DNA from: Bacillus inaquosorum KCTC 13429
GTDB lineage: Bacteria; Bacillota; Bacilli; Bacillales; Bacillaceae
Assembly: GCF_000332645.1 (NCBI RefSeq)
Contig: NZ_AMXN01000001.1
Coordinates: 1-64,000 of the forward strand
Direction of reading: 5' to 3'
DNA length: 64,000 bases
The notes beneath the pieces were generated by a model. That model had not been told where the DNA came from. It saw only the letters and a program-made list of their open reading frames with translations, and did no database searches. This document shows positions 16,331-28,049 of this stretch, piece after piece (position 1 is the stretch's first letter; each line of letters begins with the position of its first letter). The translations under genes and the position numbers were made by a program.

Positions 16331-16360
16331 AGCAAATAGAGCGCTGCGGCCCTATTTGCT
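16331..16360 (-). terminator. Hairpin between rnr and smpB
   Basis: AGCAAATAG-12 nt-CTATTTGCT, a perfect 9-bp stem 11 nt beyond the rnr stop. TTTCTTTC follows, an imperfect T-run suggesting partial termination. Confidence 0.6.
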
Positions 16361-16370
16361 GGTTGAGCTG

Positions 16371-18710
16371 CTATTTCTTCTTTTTCCGTTTCTGTTTCGG
16401 CGCGTTTTGGAAGCCGCGTTTTTTCTTTTTCTTCTTCGGCTTAGTGAACCACTCCCCTTTTTCCTCAGACGGAGCTGGAGAAACAGGCGTATTGGTGCTT
16501 TGGACGCGCTTTCTGGCAGGCTTTCCGCGTTTTCTGCTCCGACTGCTGTCCAGTTCTCTCGGACGACGCGGAGTGCCCTTCATGCCGACGATTTCAAAGT
16601 CGATATTGCGCTCGTCTTTGTTGACATCGACAACCTTGACTGTGATTTCATCTCCAATGCGGAAGACGTTGCCTGTCCGCTCGCCGATCATCGCAAAATG
16701 CTGTTCGTCAAAGCGGTAGTAGTCATCCGTCATAAAGCTGACGTGGACGAGTCCTTCGATTGTATTCGGCAGCTCGACGAACATTCCGAAGTTTGTCACT
16801 GAACTGATCATCCCGTCAAACTCTTCACCGATTTTATCAAGCATGTATTCCGCTTTTTTCAGATCATCCGTTTCACGCTCGGCGTCAACTGCACGGCGCT
16901 CCATTGTTGATGTATGCTCGGCGATATCCGGCAGGCGTTCAGCCCACTTTTCCTGTGTCGCTTCATCGACTTTGCCGTTGATTAAGTACGTTCTAATCAG
17001 ACGGTGGACGATTAAGTCCGGATAACGGCGAATCGGTGATGTGAAATGCGTATAGAATTCCGTTGACAGACCAAAATGCCCCAAGCTTTGCGGGTCGTAT
17101 TTCGCCTGTTTCATCGAACGGAGCATGACAGTAGATATAACTGTTTCTTCAGGTCTGTCACGCACAGCGTCCAGAATGCTTTGCAGCGCGCGCGGATGAA
17201 TATTTCCCGCCGTTCCTTTCACCACATAGCCAAATGTCGTCACGAACTCTAAAAACTTTTGCAGTTTTTCAGCATTCGGCTCTTCGTGAATCCGGTATAT
17301 AAACGGTACGTTCATCCAATGGAAATGCTCCGCTACCGTTTCGTTCGCCACAAGCATAAATTCTTCAATCAGTTTCTCGGCGACAGAGCGTTCTCTGATG
17401 ACAACGTCTTTAACCGCGCCTTCGTCATCGACAAGCACTTTCGCTTCCTTGAAATCAAAATCAACGGCGCCGCGGTTCATCCGCTTATCGCGCAGAATTT
17501 CAGCCAGACGCTCCATGTCTTTAAACATCGGAACGAGAGGCTCGTATTTTTGTTTCAGCTCTTCGTCATCGTCAACAAGAATTTTATTCACATCTGAATA
17601 AGTCATTCTTTCCGTTGTTTTGATGACACTTTGGAAGATTTGGTGCTCCGTCACCTGTCCCTGACTGTTAATTGTCATTTCACAAGAAAGTGTCAGGCGG
17701 TCAACCTTTGGATTTAAGGAACAGATGCCGTTTGACAGTCTGTGCGGAATCATCGGGATGACTCGGTCAACCAAATACACACTCGTCCCTCTTTCGAGCG
17801 CTTCTTTGTCAATCGGCGAGTTTTCGGTTACGTAATGGCTGACATCAGCAATGTGAACGCCAAGCTTGTAGCTTCCGTCATCAAGCTTCGTCACGGTAAC
17901 TGCATCATCCAAATCCTTCGCGTCCGCACCATCAATGGTGACAATTACCTGATCACGGAGATCACGGCGGTCTTTCAGGTCTTTTTCGTCAATTGTGTCA
18001 GGCGTACTTGATGCCTGTTCCATTGCGTCAGCAGGAAATTCTCCCGGCAGGCCGTGCTTATGAATGACCGATAAAATATCAATGCCCGGATCATTTTTAT
18101 GGCCGAGAATGGTTTCAATCTCGCCCTCTGCGTTCATGCGGCCTTCAGGATAGCTCGTCAGCTTGACAACAACCTTGTGCCCTTCCGCCGCTCCGTTTTT
18201 CCCATTTTTCGGGATAAAGATGTCACTCGTGATTTTTTTGTCGTCCGGAATGACAAAGCCGAAGTTTCTTGTTTCTGTATACGTACCGACAACCCGCTGA
18301 ATCGCTCTTTCTAAAATGCGGATGACGGTCCCTTCCTGTCTGGAGCCGCTTGACTGTGAATTCAGCCGAACCATGACGATATCGCCGTTCATTGCCGTAT
18401 TCAGCTCAGTAGGCGGAATAAACACATCGCTTAATGACGTATCCTCAGGCAGCAAAAAGGCGAATCCTTTTGCATGTGCTGAAATCTTTCCTTTTATTAA
18501 ATTCATCTTCTCCGGAATGCCGTAGCGGTCGCTTCTCGTCCGTACGATAAGCCCTTTGTCTTCCAAAGTGACTAACGCTTTGACGAGCTCTTTAAACTCC
18601 TCGGCTTCCGTAATATTTAAAATCTCCTCAAGTTCCTGAACGGTCAGAGGCTTGTACGCCTCTTCCTTCATAAACGAGAGAAGCTTATCCATAAATGCTT
18701 CTTTTTCCAT
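16371..18710 (-). CDS. rnr: Ribonuclease R
   Basis: 779-residue processive 3'-5' exoribonuclease that degrades structured RNA and aids tmRNA-linked mRNA decay. Order: N-terminal winged helix (residues 1-60), two cold-shock OB folds (about 70-225), catalytic RNB domain (about 245-575) with the metal-binding aspartates in [13 protein letters not shown]1 domain (about 625-710), and a lysine-rich C-terminal tail ending in KKKK. Length matches B. subtilis RNase R. It lies 18 bp after yvaK on the same strand. Confidence 0.97.
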   Translation of the reverse strand: MEKEAFMDKLLSFMKEEAYKPLTVQELEEILNITEAEEFKELVKALVTLEDKGLIVRTRSDRYGIPEKMNLIKGKISAHAKGFAFLLPEDTSLSDVFIPPTELNTAMNGDIVMVRLNSQSSGSRQEGTVIRILERAIQRVVGTYTETRNFGFVIPDDKKITSDIFIPKNGKNGAAEGHKVVVKLTSYPEGRMNAEGEIETILGHKNDPGIDILSVIHKHGLPGEFPADAMEQASSTPDTIDEKDLKDRRDLRDQVIVTIDGADAKDLDDAVTVTKLDDGSYKLGVHIADVSHYVTENSPIDKEALERGTSVYLVDRVIPMIPHRLSNGICSLNPKVDRLTLSCEMTINSQGQVTEHQIFQSVIKTTERMTYSDVNKILVDDDEELKQKYEPLVPMFKDMERLAEILRDKRMNRGAVDFDFKEAKVLVDDEGAVKDVVIRERSVAEKLIEEFMLVANETVAEHFHWMNVPFIYRIHEEPNAEKLQKFLEFVTTFGYVVKGTAGNIHPRALQSILDAVRDRPEETVISTVMLRSMKQAKYDPQSLGHFGLSTEFYTHFTSPIRRYPDLIVHRLIRTYLINGKVDEATQEKWAERLPDIAEHTSTMERRAVDAERETDDLKKAEYMLDKIGEEFDGMISSVTNFGMFVELPNTIEGLVHVSFMTDDYYRFDEQHFAMIGERTGNVFRIGDEITVKVVDVNKDERNIDFEIVGMKGTPRRPRELDSSRSRKRGKPARKRVQSTNTPVSPAPSEEKGEWFTKPKKKKKKRGFQNAPKQKRKKKK

Positions 18711-18728
18711 TATCCGACCTCCTGTTGA

Positions 18729-19475
18729 TTACCAATCGAGCTTCTCTAAAAATTCATACACATCCTGATGGACGAGGTCACGTTCTTTGTCGAGCGTAAT
18801 GACATGGCCTGATTCCTCGTACCATTTCAGCTGTTTCTCATCAGTTTCCACTTCGTTGTAAATAATATTTGCGCTTTCGGTATTAATCATGTGATCATGA
18901 CGGGCCTGCACCACAAATGTCGGTGAATAAATCATATCGACATTGTTTCGCACATCGGCAATTAAGTCTTGCAGCGCCTTGAGGGTGTTCATCGGCGTTT
19001 TTTCGAATTCCTTCATTTCCTCTTCAATTTGCTCCGGGCTTTTCCCCTCGAACTTTTTGTAATTGCGAGCGTATGAAAGAACGCCCTGATACATGACCTC
19101 TTCACTCTTAATATGCATTGGCGCGCACATTGGGACAATTCCCTTTATGGGTACAGTGTAACCCAATTTCAGCGAAAAAACCCCGCCAAGCGACAGTCCG
19201 CAGGCAGCAATGCTCTCATAGCCTTCAGATTTTAAGTATTCATAGCCATCCATCACGTTTTTCCACCAGTCTTCAGGCCCTGTATGTACAAGTTCTTCAG
19301 GGGGAACGCCGTGTCCTTCATATTGAGGCGCGTGGCATGTATAGCCCCGTTCATTCAAATAACGTCCCAGCATTCGTACGTCCGCTGTATTTCCTGTAAA
19401 GCCGTGCAGCAAAAGCACCGCTTTGTCTCCGCCTTTAAATGTAAATGGTTTTGGTGTCACAACTTTCATGCTCAT
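18729..19475 (-). CDS. est: Carboxylesterase (Est30-type alpha/beta hydrolase) YvaK
   Basis: 248-residue cytosolic carboxylesterase acting on short-chain esters (Geobacillus Est30 family). Seen: the oxyanion motif [12 protein letters not shown], nucleophile in CGLSLGG (Ser about 94), acid in QARHDHMI and His in ESGHVITLD. Sits between secG and rnr in a conserved Bacillus cluster; its physiological substrate is unknown. Start ATG with GGGAGAC upstream; length equals the family's. Confidence 0.94.
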   Translation of the reverse strand: MSMKVVTPKPFTFKGGDKAVLLLHGFTGNTADVRMLGRYLNERGYTCHAPQYEGHGVPPEELVHTGPEDWWKNVMDGYEYLKSEGYESIAACGLSLGGVFSLKLGYTVPIKGIVPMCAPMHIKSEEVMYQGVLSYARNYKKFEGKSPEQIEEEMKEFEKTPMNTLKALQDLIADVRNNVDMIYSPTFVVQARHDHMINTESANIIYNEVETDEKQLKWYEESGHVITLDKERDLVHQDVYEFLEKLDW

Positions 19476-19555
19476 GTCTCCCTTTCTATCTGCACGATCA
19501 TTTTAGTTTTCCACAGTTTGATCAGAAAAAAACACTCTGAATATCAGCCAGAAAC

Positions 19556-19588
19556 GTGAAAAAGGCCTGACTTCACATCAGACCTTAT
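19556..19588 (-). terminator. Terminator after secG
   Basis: GGTCTGA-7 nt-TCAGGCCTTTTTC on the minus strand with one G-U pair, 14 bp after the secG stop. Genes further downstream (yvaK onward) may rely on read-through or their own promoter. Confidence 0.7.
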
Positions 19589-19600
19589 ACAAACATTGCC

Positions 19601-19831
19601 CTATAGGATATAAGCAAGCGCAATCGTTAACACGAAAAACAAGACTGCCAGCACAACCGTGATGCGGTGCAAAATCAAATCAAGACCTCTTGCTTTTTGT
19701 TTCCCGAAGAGCTGCTCCGCTCCGCCTGAAATCGCACCAGATAATCCGGCGCTTTTACTGGATTGAAGCAAAACGACAATAATAAGTGCAATGCTGACGA
19801 TAACCAATAAGGTAATCAAAACCGCGTGCAT
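19601..19831 (-). CDS. secG: Preprotein translocase subunit SecG
   Basis: 76-residue small subunit of the SecYEG channel. Two membrane helices (about residues 3-22 and 53-75) flank the conserved cytoplasmic loop [20 protein letters not shown]. Stimulates SecA-driven export. First gene of the secG-yvaK-rnr-smpB-ssrA cluster. Confidence 0.97.
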   Translation of the reverse strand: MHAVLITLLVIVSIALIIVVLLQSSKSAGLSGAISGGAEQLFGKQKARGLDLILHRITVVLAVLFFVLTIALAYIL

Positions 19832-19981
19832 CCCTTACACCTCCAGACTCACTGGCCTACATTACTTCTATTTTACATGAAAAGGGTTGGCATGTCACGC
19901 TGTATCAGACGCCAAAAGGCCGGATAAGACGTTTTATCTTGGTTACCCTATTCATATGAAAAGGTCAAAAGGAGAAAAACG

Positions 19982-20752
19982 ATGCCCCTTATCAGCATAG
20001 CCAGCAGAAAACATCTTTATTATGAGGAATATGGACAGGGAATGCCTATCATTTTTATCCACCCGCCGGGCATGGGACGTATGGTTTTTTATTATCAGCG
20101 CCTTCTCTCCGAGCATTTCAGGGTGATTTTTCCCGATTTAAGCGGCCACGGCGACAGTGATCACGCGGATCAGCCCGCCTCTATTTCTTATTACGCAGAT
20201 GAGATTGTGCAATTCATGGACGCTCTGCACATTGATAAAGCTGTGTTATTCGGGTATTCCGCCGGCGGCTTAATCGCCCAGCATATCGGCTTTACCCGCC
20301 CGGACAAAGTGTCACATCTTGTTCTGTCCGGCGCTTATCCGGCTGTTCATAACGTAATCGGAGAGAAGATTCACAAGACGGGGATGTATCTGCTCGAGAA
20401 TAACGCCGGTTTGCTCATAAAAATCCTTGCCGTCAGCCATACAAAAAACAAAGAACTTCGAAACTTATTAACAGGCCATATGAAAAAAGCAGACCTTGCC
20501 CATTGGCATCAATATTATCAGGATTCGCTCCGCTACAGCTGCATTGAACAGCTGCCCCATTTACACATGCCCATGCTGTTTATGTATGGCGGCCTGCGGG
20601 ACTGGACCTTCCCAGCCTCAGGCTATTACCGCAAAGCTTGCAGCCATGCCGAATTTTTCAGATTGGAATATCAGGGGCATCAGCTACCGACAAAACAATG
20701 GAAAACATGCAACGAACTGGTGACAGGGTTTGTGCTGACACATCATTCATAG
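19982..20752 (+). CDS. yvaM: Alpha/beta hydrolase YvaM
   Basis: 256-residue hydrolase of the alpha/beta fold. HPPGMGR forms the oxyanion hole, [11 protein letters not shown] precedes the nucleophile elbow FGYSAGG (Ser about 96), and the acid and the His in EYQGHQLP near residue 233 complete the triad. Substrate unknown. Monocistronic: a plus-strand terminator follows, with the promoter in the 150-bp gap to secG. Confidence 0.9.
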   Translation: MPLISIASRKHLYYEEYGQGMPIIFIHPPGMGRMVFYYQRLLSEHFRVIFPDLSGHGDSDHADQPASISYYADEIVQFMDALHIDKAVLFGYSAGGLIAQHIGFTRPDKVSHLVLSGAYPAVHNVIGEKIHKTGMYLLENNAGLLIKILAVSHTKNKELRNLLTGHMKKADLAHWHQYYQDSLRYSCIEQLPHLHMPMLFMYGGLRDWTFPASGYYRKACSHAEFFRLEYQGHQLPTKQWKTCNELVTGFVLTHHS

Positions 20753-20759
20753 GAATAGA

Positions 20760-20787
20760 AAACGCTTGGCTTCCTTGCGTTTTTTGT
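20760..20787 (+). terminator. Terminator of yvaM
   Basis: AAAACGC-11 nt-GCGTTTTTTG just after the stop codon. Confidence 0.75.
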
Positions 20788-20791
20788 TAAT

Positions 20792-21023
20792 TCATTGACT
20801 TTTGTCAATAAAATCATAGTAAAAAAGATCCTCAAATTTCAAATTAAAATAGTGAAGCATTTTACCGATCACAAGCTGCCCCGGCCGTCTTTCTCCATTC
20901 AGCACGCGGCTCAGTGGCGGGTGAGACTCCGATTTCCAGCGCAAGCTGATTAAGCGAATAATCGTTATTGACCATATACTGCAAGACATAATCACGTCTA
21001 ATCTGTATCTTTTCTACTGGCAC
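20792..21023 (-). pseudogene. yvzC: Frameshifted XRE-type HTH regulator yvzC
   Basis: The 5' frame (GTG at 21023) gives MPVEKIQIRRDYVLQYMVNN... EIGVSPA and then leaves the reading frame. The next frame continues LSRVLNGERRPGQLVIGKML... to DFIDKSQ and stop. Joining them needs two extra bases near 20910-20918 (ACTGAG where ACxCTGAG is expected). With them the gene is exactly 78 codons, the length of intact B. subtilis yvzC (77 residues). The break falls inside the helix-turn-helix, so the product should not bind DNA. A sequencing error cannot be excluded. Confidence 0.8.
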
Positions 21024-21174
21024 TTTCCTCACCTTCCGTTCCTGAAAAAACTTTTTTCTATACTTTACATTACGGCTTATGTTAACTTTTGTCAATACAT
21101 TTCCAGCCTACCTATTCCCTTTAGTCAATAAACATACTAAAATATGAGTAACAGTGAGGGACGGGGTGAGACAT

Positions 21175-21582
21175 ATGGAAAGCTTTGGCGAACAATTGCG
21201 GGCATTGCGCGAAGAGAGAAAGTTAACAGTCAACCAGCTGGCGACTTATTCTGGCGTAAGCGCGGCTGGCATCTCCAGAATCGAAAACGGCAAACGGGGC
21301 GTTCCCAAACCTGCCACCATCAAAAAACTGGCAGAGGCCTTAAAAATTCCTTACGAAGGGCTTATGTATAAGGCTGGTTACATCGAAGAAGTACATGAAG
21401 ACAGAGCTCCTTATGAAACGAAGTGCAAGCTGCTTGAAAAAGCGGAGGCCTATGACCTGAAAAACCTTGCTCTTCTTGAGAACGAAAAGTGGCAATATCT
21501 CAATAAAGAGGATTTGCTCATGCTGGATCATTATTTTTCGTTTATTTCAGACGAAGCCAAAAAACGGTCTGCTGATGACTAA
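21175..21582 (+). CDS. yvaN: XRE-family transcriptional regulator YvaN
   Basis: 135-residue Cro/CI-type regulator. The N-terminal HTH (about residues 5-60, LTVNQLATYSGVSAAGISRIENGKRG) is followed by a helical region of about 70 residues found in few proteins. Start at 21175 with GGGGTGAG upstream. It precedes its close paralogue yvaO by 28 bp; the two share almost identical HTHs and probably arose by tandem duplication. No metalloprotease partner or phage gene is nearby, so an ImmR-like role is not supported. Target unknown. Confidence 0.9.
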   Translation: MESFGEQLRALREERKLTVNQLATYSGVSAAGISRIENGKRGVPKPATIKKLAEALKIPYEGLMYKAGYIEEVHEDRAPYETKCKLLEKAEAYDLKNLALLENEKWQYLNKEDLLMLDHYFSFISDEAKKRSADD

Positions 21583-21610
21583 CTCTTGATAGGAATGCGA
21601 GGCGATCACC

Positions 21611-22030
21611 ATGTCACCGTTCGGACAGCAATTACGGGAGCTGCGCCGCGCCCGCAAACTGACAGTGAATCAGCTTGCGGTGTACTCAGGCATCAGCTCG
21701 GCCACCATTTCAAAAATTGAAAACGGCAAGCGGGGCACGCCAAAACCTGCCACTATCAAAAAACTGGCGGCAGTACTGAAAGTGCCCTACGAAAACCTGA
21801 TGGCTACCGCTGGTCATATTCAAGCCTTTCCAGAAGAAATCCGCGAGGCTTCGGAAAGCTATCAGTCCATTTATGACATTTACCAGACTGCAGTCACTCG
21901 CGGAGCGGAGCACCTTCCGATTTTCAACAGCCAAAAATGGGAACATCTCTCAAAGCAGGATATTGAAAATCTCAGCAAATACTTCGATTTTTTAGCCTCG
22001 GAAGCGAAAAAACGCGCCTCTTCTTCATAA
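21611..22030 (+). CDS. yvaO: XRE-family transcriptional regulator YvaO
   Basis: 139-residue paralogue of YvaN. The HTH region is nearly the same (LTVNQLAVYSGISSATISKIENGKRGTPKPATIKKLA), while the C-terminal half is alignable but diverged (SKQDIENLSKYFDFLASEAKKR against KEDLLMLDHYFSFISDEAKKR). Shared DNA-contact residues predict overlapping operators; the different C-termini suggest different partners or signals. Likely co-transcribed with yvaN. Function unknown. Confidence 0.9.
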   Translation: MSPFGQQLRELRRARKLTVNQLAVYSGISSATISKIENGKRGTPKPATIKKLAAVLKVPYENLMATAGHIQAFPEEIREASESYQSIYDIYQTAVTRGAEHLPIFNSQKWEHLSKQDIENLSKYFDFLASEAKKRASSS

Positions 22031-22121
22031 TCCCCTGCTTCTCTTTCTGCATTTTATCAATCACGCTTGCATACCTTCCCTCGTTATTTGCGTTATAATA
22101 GTGACAGACGAGGTGAAAAGT

Positions 22122-22448
22122 ATGAACCAATCAGAAATGTGTCCTAGATTTGAAAAAGCAGTCGACATCTTGAGTAAACGCTGGGTCGCTTTGATCGTAT
22201 TTCAGCTCTTGAACGGGTCGCAGCGATTTAGCGAAATTGAAGCAGCACTTCCAAATCTAAGCGGCAGAGTTCTGTCAGAACGGCTGAAAGAACTTGAGCT
22301 TGAAGGAGTGGTGAAGCGGGATGTCATCCCGGAAACTCCGGTTCGCATCGAATATTCATTGACCGATAAAGGAAAGGCGCTAGCCCCCATTTTGGGTGAG
22401 ATTTCAAAATGGGCAACGGATTGGATTGACCCTTCCTTTCTTGACTAA
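22122..22448 (+). CDS. catR: MarR/DUF24 (HxlR)-family repressor CatR
   Basis: 108-residue winged-helix repressor that senses quinones and diamide through a conserved N-terminal cysteine, here C7 (MNQSEMC). In B. subtilis it represses the catechol dioxygenase genes catDE with YodB. The HxlR signature is present (ILSKRWVALIVFQLLNG, RVLSERLKELELEGVVKR, YSLTDKGKALAPIL). The start at 22122 gives the known length and places C7 correctly. Its targets catDE lie outside this window. Confidence 0.92.
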   Translation: MNQSEMCPRFEKAVDILSKRWVALIVFQLLNGSQRFSEIEAALPNLSGRVLSERLKELELEGVVKRDVIPETPVRIEYSLTDKGKALAPILGEISKWATDWIDPSFLD

Positions 22449-22450
22449 TT

Positions 22451-22499
22451 GCTAAAACGGTTCTGATCTCAAAGACGAGAAAAGGAGCCGTTTTTTTAT
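22451..22499 (+). terminator. Terminator of catR
   Basis: AAACGGTTCT ... AGGAGCCGTTTTTTTATT, an imperfect stem with a long loop and a good T-run. Confidence 0.6.
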
Positions 22500-22580
22500 T
22501 TTTTATTTTCCAGTGAAAAAACGATTTCTCAGCCGATATATAGTACATCCACACATTACGTTTCTAAAGGAGACCACTAT

Positions 22581-24281
22581 ATGCGACTGACGATTTCCCG
22601 CAAATTCAGCCTGGTATTTTTGACACTGATCCTGATCAATTTACTTATAGGCGGAATAGGCGCTTTTAATATGCAGCACATCATTCAAAAGACAGATGAA
22701 ATCAACACAAAATGGATTGACGGCATCAAAGAAATTACTTCGATCAATTATTTGACCGAGCATCTGTCTTCTAAAGAAAAGGATTTTCTGATTTTCACAG
22801 ACAAAAGCAAAATGGATACGCTTGAACAAGACATGAATCAGATCCTTGAAGACATCAATCAAAAGCTTGATAGCTACGAAAAAACGATTTCCAATGACAA
22901 AGAACAGAAACTGTTTGAGCAGCTTCAAACTGAAGTAAACACCTATACTGATATTCATACGCAAATTATAGAAAGCGGCCGCACGAATGACATGGACAAA
23001 GCAAGAGGTTTATTGGTGCAGACTGAGGCCAGATTTGAGGATATGAAAAAATCAGTCACTCAGCTCGTTGACTTTAATAAAGAAGGCAGCAACACAGCGG
23101 TAAAAGAAACGAAGGACGCATACCATAAAGGGCTCATTTACACTGCTTTGCTTCTGGCAGCATCTATCATTATCAGTATTTTCATCTGGCTTTATATCAC
23201 GCGAAACATTGTAAAGCCTATCATTCGCATGAAGGAGTCTGCCAATCATATTGCCGAGGGAGATCTGTCGAATGACATGGAGGCGCTCAACTCAAAAGAC
23301 GAGCTGGGCGATCTGAACGAAGCGCTGCAAAAAATGGTAGGCAATCTGAGAGATATTGTCGGATACTCCAAAGAAATATCAAGCCGGGTTCTTTCTTCTT
23401 CACAAGTGCTGGCAACCGCAACAAATGAAACAAGATCCGGCAGCAAACATATTACCGAGACAATGAACGAAATGGCTGAGGGCTCCGAACAGCAGGCCCA
23501 AGACGCCGTGACGATTGCCGAATCGATGAATGAGTTCACCGAAAGCATTGATAAAGCCTATAATCGCGGCATCACCATCAGCGATACGTCTCAAAACGTC
23601 CTCGAACTCGCGGTAAGCGGAAACGAAAATATGGATACATCATTACAGCAAATGAAAACCATCCATCATATCGTTCAGGAGGCCGTGCATAAAGTGAGGT
23701 CACTGGAACAGCATTCTCAGGATATCAACAAGCTCGTTCAGGTTATCAACGGCATTGCCGAGCAAACGAATTTGCTGTCACTTAACGCCGCGATTGAAGC
23801 TGCCCGCGCAGGAGAAAGCGGTAAAGGCTTCGCCGTTGTGGCAGAGGAGGTCAGAAAGCTGGCTGACGGCGTTTCTGATTCTGTCCAGGATATTACCCGG
23901 ATTGTCAACGGGACACAGCAGGAAATCCACACTGTCATTGGGTACTTAGAAAGCAGCTTTACAGAAGTCGAAAAAGGAACAGAAAACCTGACAGACACCG
24001 GACAAGCTATGCAGCATATCAGACAATCGGTCACTCACGTTGCAGACAGCATTAAGGAAGTAACGGATGGCCTGAAGCAGTTAACAAACCAATCGATTAC
24101 CATCAATCAATCGATTGAAAATATCGCTTCTGTATCTGAAGAGTCGGCTGCCGGCATTGAAGAAACATTTTCGATTACCGAGCAGTCCGCCCATTCCATG
24201 GATCAAGTGCTCCAGAATGCTAAAGAGCTTGAGAAGCTGGCGAAGGAGCTTAATGAGAAGATGGATCAGTTTACAATCTAA
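22581..24281 (+). CDS. yvaQ: Methyl-accepting chemotaxis protein YvaQ
   Basis: 566-residue transmembrane chemoreceptor. First helix about residues 10-30; an extracellular four-helix-bundle sensor (about 31-180) with no Cache signature; second helix about 185-207; HAMP (about 208-262); and the long cytoplasmic signalling hairpin with the tip [23 protein letters not shown] for CheA/CheW contact. Ligand unknown. Followed by a bidirectional terminator shared with opuBD. Confidence 0.94.
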   Translation: MRLTISRKFSLVFLTLILINLLIGGIGAFNMQHIIQKTDEINTKWIDGIKEITSINYLTEHLSSKEKDFLIFTDKSKMDTLEQDMNQILEDINQKLDSYEKTISNDKEQKLFEQLQTEVNTYTDIHTQIIESGRTNDMDKARGLLVQTEARFEDMKKSVTQLVDFNKEGSNTAVKETKDAYHKGLIYTALLLAASIIISIFIWLYITRNIVKPIIRMKESANHIAEGDLSNDMEALNSKDELGDLNEALQKMVGNLRDIVGYSKEISSRVLSSSQVLATATNETRSGSKHITETMNEMAEGSEQQAQDAVTIAESMNEFTESIDKAYNRGITISDTSQNVLELAVSGNENMDTSLQQMKTIHHIVQEAVHKVRSLEQHSQDINKLVQVINGIAEQTNLLSLNAAIEAARAGESGKGFAVVAEEVRKLADGVSDSVQDITRIVNGTQQEIHTVIGYLESSFTEVEKGTENLTDTGQAMQHIRQSVTHVADSIKEVTDGLKQLTNQSITINQSIENIASVSEESAAGIEETFSITEQSAHSMDQVLQNAKELEKLAKELNEKMDQFTI

Positions 24282-24283
24282 AG

Positions 24284-24320
24284 AAAAAAAGAGGCTGGAG
24301 TCATCCAAGCCTCTTTTTCT
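24284..24320. terminator. Bidirectional terminator yvaQ/opuB
   Basis: AAAAGAGGCT-12 nt-AGCCTCTTTTT between the convergent stops, with T-runs on both strands. Confidence 0.85.
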
Positions 24321-24323
24321 ATT

Positions 24324-25004
24324 CTATGCAGCTGTTTGAACGCGTTTCGCTCTCGTTCGTTTTTTCTTTACCGGACTTAATGCCCTCTCCAGCCAGGCCA
24401 TGAGCAAATCAGCTGCAACCGCCATCACCGCAGTCGGTATCGCGCCGGCGAGAATAATCGCTGTTCCGTTTGTCGCGTTTGAGCCGCGGACGATCATATC
24501 TCCAAGGCCGCCGGCTCCGACAAATGTGCCGATCGCTGTAATCCCGATGGCAATGACGAGAGCCGTGCGCAAGCCTGCCATAATGACAGAAAGCGCGAGT
24601 GGAAGCTCAACCATCCGGAGAACTTGGAATTTCGTCATGCCCATTGCTTTTCCCGATTCTAAGTAGGCATGTTCAATGCTGACTATGCCTGTGTACGTGT
24701 TTCGGATAATCGGCAGAAGGGAATACAGAAATAATGATACAATCACCGTGTTTGCGCCGAGCCCCATGACAAGCATCAAGACGGCCAGCATGGCGAGCGC
24801 CGGGATTGTTTGAATAACGTTTGTTACGGCGAACACCCAGGCTGACAAACGGTGAAAATGCGCAATGAGGATTCCGACCGGAACCCCGACGACAGCGGCA
24901 AACAAAACGCCGTAAGCCGACATGAGAAAGTGCCGGCCGAATTCTTCCATGACGTAGCTGCCGTTCTGCGCATAATACGTCATGACCTGTTCAAGCATGT
25001 TCAT
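24324..25004 (-). CDS. opuBD: Choline ABC transporter permease OpuBD
   Basis: 226-residue membrane subunit of the OpuB importer, which takes up choline for glycine betaine synthesis. About five to six helices, with the EAA-type loop (ESGKAMGMTKFQVLRMVELPLALSVIMAGLR) that docks on the ATPase. Last gene of opuBABCD, 15 bp after opuBC. Very similar to opuCD in block B. Confidence 0.94.
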   Translation of the reverse strand: MNMLEQVMTYYAQNGSYVMEEFGRHFLMSAYGVLFAAVVGVPVGILIAHFHRLSAWVFAVTNVIQTIPALAMLAVLMLVMGLGANTVIVSLFLYSLLPIIRNTYTGIVSIEHAYLESGKAMGMTKFQVLRMVELPLALSVIMAGLRTALVIAIGITAIGTFVGAGGLGDMIVRGSNATNGTAIILAGAIPTAVMAVAADLLMAWLERALSPVKKKRTRAKRVQTAA

Positions 25005-25019
25005 TGACTTCGTCCCCCT

Positions 25020-26605
<1,586 letters not shown>

Positions 26606-26619
26606 AACTTATCGCCTCC

Positions 26620-27765
26620 CTATGACAATACCGCGAGCTGCTTTTCTTCTCCCCAGAGAGAGTCATACACAATGTCGACCAGACTCGCTCTCGTCACAAT
26701 TCCGATTAAGCGCCGGTTTTCATCCACAACAGGGACGTATTTAACACCCCGTTTTAAAATTTTGCGGACCGTGTCTCGCAGCAGTGTGCCGCCCAATACT
26801 GTGTAAAGATCTTCATGTAAAACCTCTCCTACGAGATTGGCTTTTTTCCGGCATTGATCAATGATTTCAACATCCACATAGCCTTGCAGAACGTGCCCGT
26901 CATCGACGACAAGCAGTGAATCGACACGCTCCTGCCTCATTACCTGAATCGCTTCAGAAAGCGTTTTATCCGCGGTGATCGTCACAGGCTGTGTGTTCAT
27001 AATCTGGTCAACCCGTTCCACATCCGGGCTGGATGACTGAATCAGCCGCTCCTTGCCGATAAATTCCTCAACAAATTCATCTGCCGGATTTCTCAAAATA
27101 TCATCGGGCGTTCCGACTTGAACGATTTCTCCCGCTTTTAAAATCACAATCCGGTCTGCCAGTTTAATCGCTTCATCCATATCGTGGGTAACAAATACGA
27201 TGGTTTTATGTAAGGTTTTTTGCAGTTTTTTAAATTCTTCCTGAAGGGAATCCCTCGTAATCGGGTCGAGTGCCCCAAACGGTTCATCCATTAAGATAAG
27301 CGGCGGCTCCGCGGCAAGTGCCCGTAATACACCTATTCGCTGCTGCTGCCCCCCGCTTAATTCATGAGGGTAACGGTCTAAATATTCTGGCCCCATATCG
27401 ACCAATTTTAGAAGCTCACGCGCCCGTTCTTTTCGCTGCTGCTCCGGCCATTTCAACAGCTTAGGGACAAGTGAGATGTTCTGCTGAATAGTCATATGCG
27501 GAAACAGGCCGATCTGCTGAATGACATAGCCGATCTTACGCCTAAGCTCTACCGGGTCCTGTTCCATGATGTTTTCGCCGTCAATGAAAATCTTGCCGGC
27601 AGAAGGCTCAATTAATCGATTAATCATTTTCATTGTTGTTGTTTTTCCGCAGCCGCTCGGGCCGATAAAACAGATAAATTCACCTTTTGCAATTTTAAGA
27701 TTCACGTTGTTCACGGCTTTTTTGCCGCCTTTGTATGTTTTCGAGACATTTTCTAATGTCAGCAA
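26620..27765 (-). CDS. opuBA: Choline ABC transporter ATPase OpuBA
   Basis: 381-residue ATPase. Walker [10 protein letters not shown] (about residues 35-43), Q-loop, signature LSGGQQQR, Walker B LILMDEP and the H-loop VTHD, followed by two C-terminal CBS domains (about 250-375). Start is TTG at 27765, 8 nt after GGAGG. The frame is open upstream to 27780, but that would include the ribosome site. First gene of the opuB operon. Confidence 0.95.
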   Translation of the reverse strand: MLTLENVSKTYKGGKKAVNNVNLKIAKGEFICFIGPSGCGKTTTMKMINRLIEPSAGKIFIDGENIMEQDPVELRRKIGYVIQQIGLFPHMTIQQNISLVPKLLKWPEQQRKERARELLKLVDMGPEYLDRYPHELSGGQQQRIGVLRALAAEPPLILMDEPFGALDPITRDSLQEEFKKLQKTLHKTIVFVTHDMDEAIKLADRIVILKAGEIVQVGTPDDILRNPADEFVEEFIGKERLIQSSSPDVERVDQIMNTQPVTITADKTLSEAIQVMRQERVDSLLVVDDGHVLQGYVDVEIIDQCRKKANLVGEVLHEDLYTVLGGTLLRDTVRKILKRGVKYVPVVDENRRLIGIVTRASLVDIVYDSLWGEEKQLAVLS

Positions 27766-27841
27766 ACATCGCACCTCCAAAGTTAAGTTTATTCAATTCG
27801 TTCAGTTTGTATTTAATTTTTCAGACAATTGAATGGTTCCC

Positions 27842-27878
27842 ATTATAGAATAAAGTTTATAAAATAAAAAGTTTACAA
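27842..27878 (-). promoter_or_regulatory. opuB promoter with overlapping inverted repeat
   Basis: Minus-strand -10 TATAAT (27842-27847), 17-bp spacer and a weak -35 TTTTTA (27865-27870). The inverted repeat TTGTAAA-8 nt-TTTATAA (27857-27878) covers the -35. The same arrangement occurs at opuC, so it is the likely GbsR/OpcR operator; assignment by inference. Confidence 0.65.
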
Positions 27879-28049
27879 TTTGTTCATATTATTTATAAAG
27901 TATGTGTAAACGCTGATTTACCCGCATTGACCTGTAATGATCTCCTTATTGCTCCAATTTCCTGCCAAATTCTCTTGTTGCGGCATTTCCGCCGCATCAA
28001 AAATGTGGTATATTGACATCGGAATTGTTAGCTGAAAGGATTGAAACCG

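Noticed and set aside
20792-21095. Two separate small genes (67 and 77 codons) overlapping on the minus strand
   Set aside because: Together they encode one frameshifted yvzC; neither frame alone makes a complete HTH.
21154-22030. ImmR-type phage repressor module
   Set aside because: No ImmA-like metalloprotease, excisionase or phage genes next to yvaN/yvaO.
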